Below, in pieces: positions 29,206 to 29,522 of a DNA stretch of 29,522 nucleotides. The notes under the pieces were generated by a model, which saw only the letters and a list, made by a program, of their open reading frames with translations, searched no databases and was not told the DNA's origin. Position numbers and translations under genes: made by a program. Numbering within the stretch: the first letter of the stretch is position 1; every line of letters starts with the position of its first letter. Origin of the DNA: Bacteroidaceae bacterium (GTDB lineage: Bacteria; Bacteroidota; Bacteroidia; Bacteroidales; Bacteroidaceae); contig JABUUA010000003.1 in assembly GCA_021443405.1 (NCBI GenBank), positions 25,638 through 55,159 on the forward strand, in the 5' to 3' direction.

Positions 29206-29296
29206 GGTCGCAAGCAGAAAAGAGAAGGGTTCTGCCTACTTTACGCGCGTAATAGTATGGTAATACCTTTTTTCGCCGTGCGGACAGGGTCGCTGA

Positions 29297-29384
29297 GGCG
29301 TCCTTATGTTTTGCCTCCTTCGTCCTTATGTCTGAGCTCACCCGACCGCATGTCTGACGCCATACGTCCTATTGTCCGATTGCG
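29297..29384. repeat. 22-nt periodic motif array (4 units)
   Basis: Four copies start exactly 22 nt apart: GTCCTTATGT at 29300, GTCCTTATGT at 29322, GACCGCATGT at 29344 and GTCCTATTGT at 29366. Flanking units at 29275 and 29385 are too diverged to call. Exact words are shared with the gap at 8230-8811 (CCTTATGTCT, CGACCGCATGT), and the TTATGT core with the array at 15481-15590. The element lies about 90 nt after the last gene of the steroid-type operon. Confidence 0.65.
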
Positions 29385-29453
29385 GTTACTACTGAGCGGC
29401 GCATCGGCGATGCCCCCAGCCCGTCAAGTAAGGTCTAATTTTTCTCTCCTTTT

Positions 29454-29485
29454 CTTGGAGGTTATAAAATTATTGCCTAACTTTC
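29454..29485 (+). promoter_or_regulatory. Possible promoter for a gene beyond the window
   Basis: CTTG (29454-29457), a 20-nt spacer and TAACTTTC (29478-29485) differ from the Bacteroidota consensus by one base in each box. GAGGAGG (29508-29514) near the end could be a ribosome-binding site. The only ATG in view (29499) meets a stop after six codons, so the real start would lie outside the window. Confidence 0.35.
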
Positions 29486-29522
29486 GGGGACAATATAAAT
29501 GACAGAAGAGGAGGAATAACGA

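Larger units (their letters stand above)
29206..29522. other. Non-coding tail after the steroid-type operon
   Basis: No convincing gene is present. It holds a 6-bp stem-loop (GCAGAA 29214-29219 / TTCTGC 29230-29235) without a T tract, the 22-nt periodic array (29297-29384) and promoter-like sequence near the window edge. Confidence 0.55.

Noticed and set aside
29214..29235. Terminator after the steroid-type operon
   Set aside because: The 6-bp stem has a 10-nt loop and no T tract directly after it.

Overview
The window is about 57% GC bacterial chromosome that reads as Bacteroidota, most likely Prevotellaceae or a close gut Bacteroidales relative. The reasons are promoters of the TTTG / TAnnTTTG type rather than TTGACA / TATAAT, lipoproteins with acidic or lysine-rich residues after the lipobox cysteine, proteins ending in type IX secretion (T9SS)-like sorting tails, a membrane-spanning TPR-HTH regulator, and the gene order DUF6242 - PorG/DUF6089-like - uppS - bamA - Skp/OmpH genes - murI. 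The genus is an inference.

Layout. (1) 198-1780, plus: a 5'-nucleotidase split into two genes, with the C-terminal substrate domain encoded before the N-terminal metallophosphoesterase domain; a terminator follows. (2) 1866-4078, minus: a BACON-like lipoprotein and a TPR / transmembrane / coiled-coil / HTH regulator. The regulator is divergent from (3) 4380-8177, plus: a 1265-residue secreted modular protein with two copies of an N-terminal sandwich module, a zinc-metallopeptidase-like core, a beta-trefoil-like region and a T9SS-like tail. (4) 8230-8811: a gene-free, repeat-rich gap. (5) 8812-11274: recX and prmC on minus, ribD divergent on plus. (6) 11346-15413, minus: a very large GH2 beta-galactosidase with discoidin-like and sorting-tail domains. 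(7) 15704-23827, plus: an envelope-biogenesis cluster (DUF6242-like lipoprotein, PorG-like barrel, UppS, BamA, three Skp/OmpH-like chaperones, MurI). (8) 23974-25308, plus: a MATE transporter. (9) 25426-29205, plus: a tightly coupled operon with a BspA-type LRR lipoprotein, a steroid 5-alpha-reductase homologue (SRD5A fold), an old-yellow-enzyme flavin oxidoreductase and a short-chain dehydrogenase. (10) 29206-29522: a non-coding tail ending in a possible promoter and start region for a gene beyond the window.

Two things stand out. First, the operon in (9) has the enzyme set expected for reductive metabolism of 3-oxo-delta4 steroids or bile acids: a 5-alpha-reductase, an ene-reductase that could act as the 5-beta-reductase, and a hydroxysteroid-dehydrogenase-like SDR. 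The SRD5A homologue keeps the residues equivalent to the human catalytic Glu and Tyr. Second, several intergenic regions (15481-15590, 29297-29384 and, more degenerately, 8279-8806) carry imperfect motifs repeating every 22 nt, with cores such as CCTTATGTCT, CGACCGCATGT and ACATGCTTATGT. Exact 10-11 nt words are shared between separate arrays. I do not recognise this element.

The surface systems fit together. BamA, the Skp-like chaperones and the PorG-like barrel build the outer membrane and T9SS. The beta-galactosidase and the metallopeptidase-like protein look like T9SS cargo acting on glycans or glycoproteins outside the cell. UppS and MurI supply peptidoglycan precursors.
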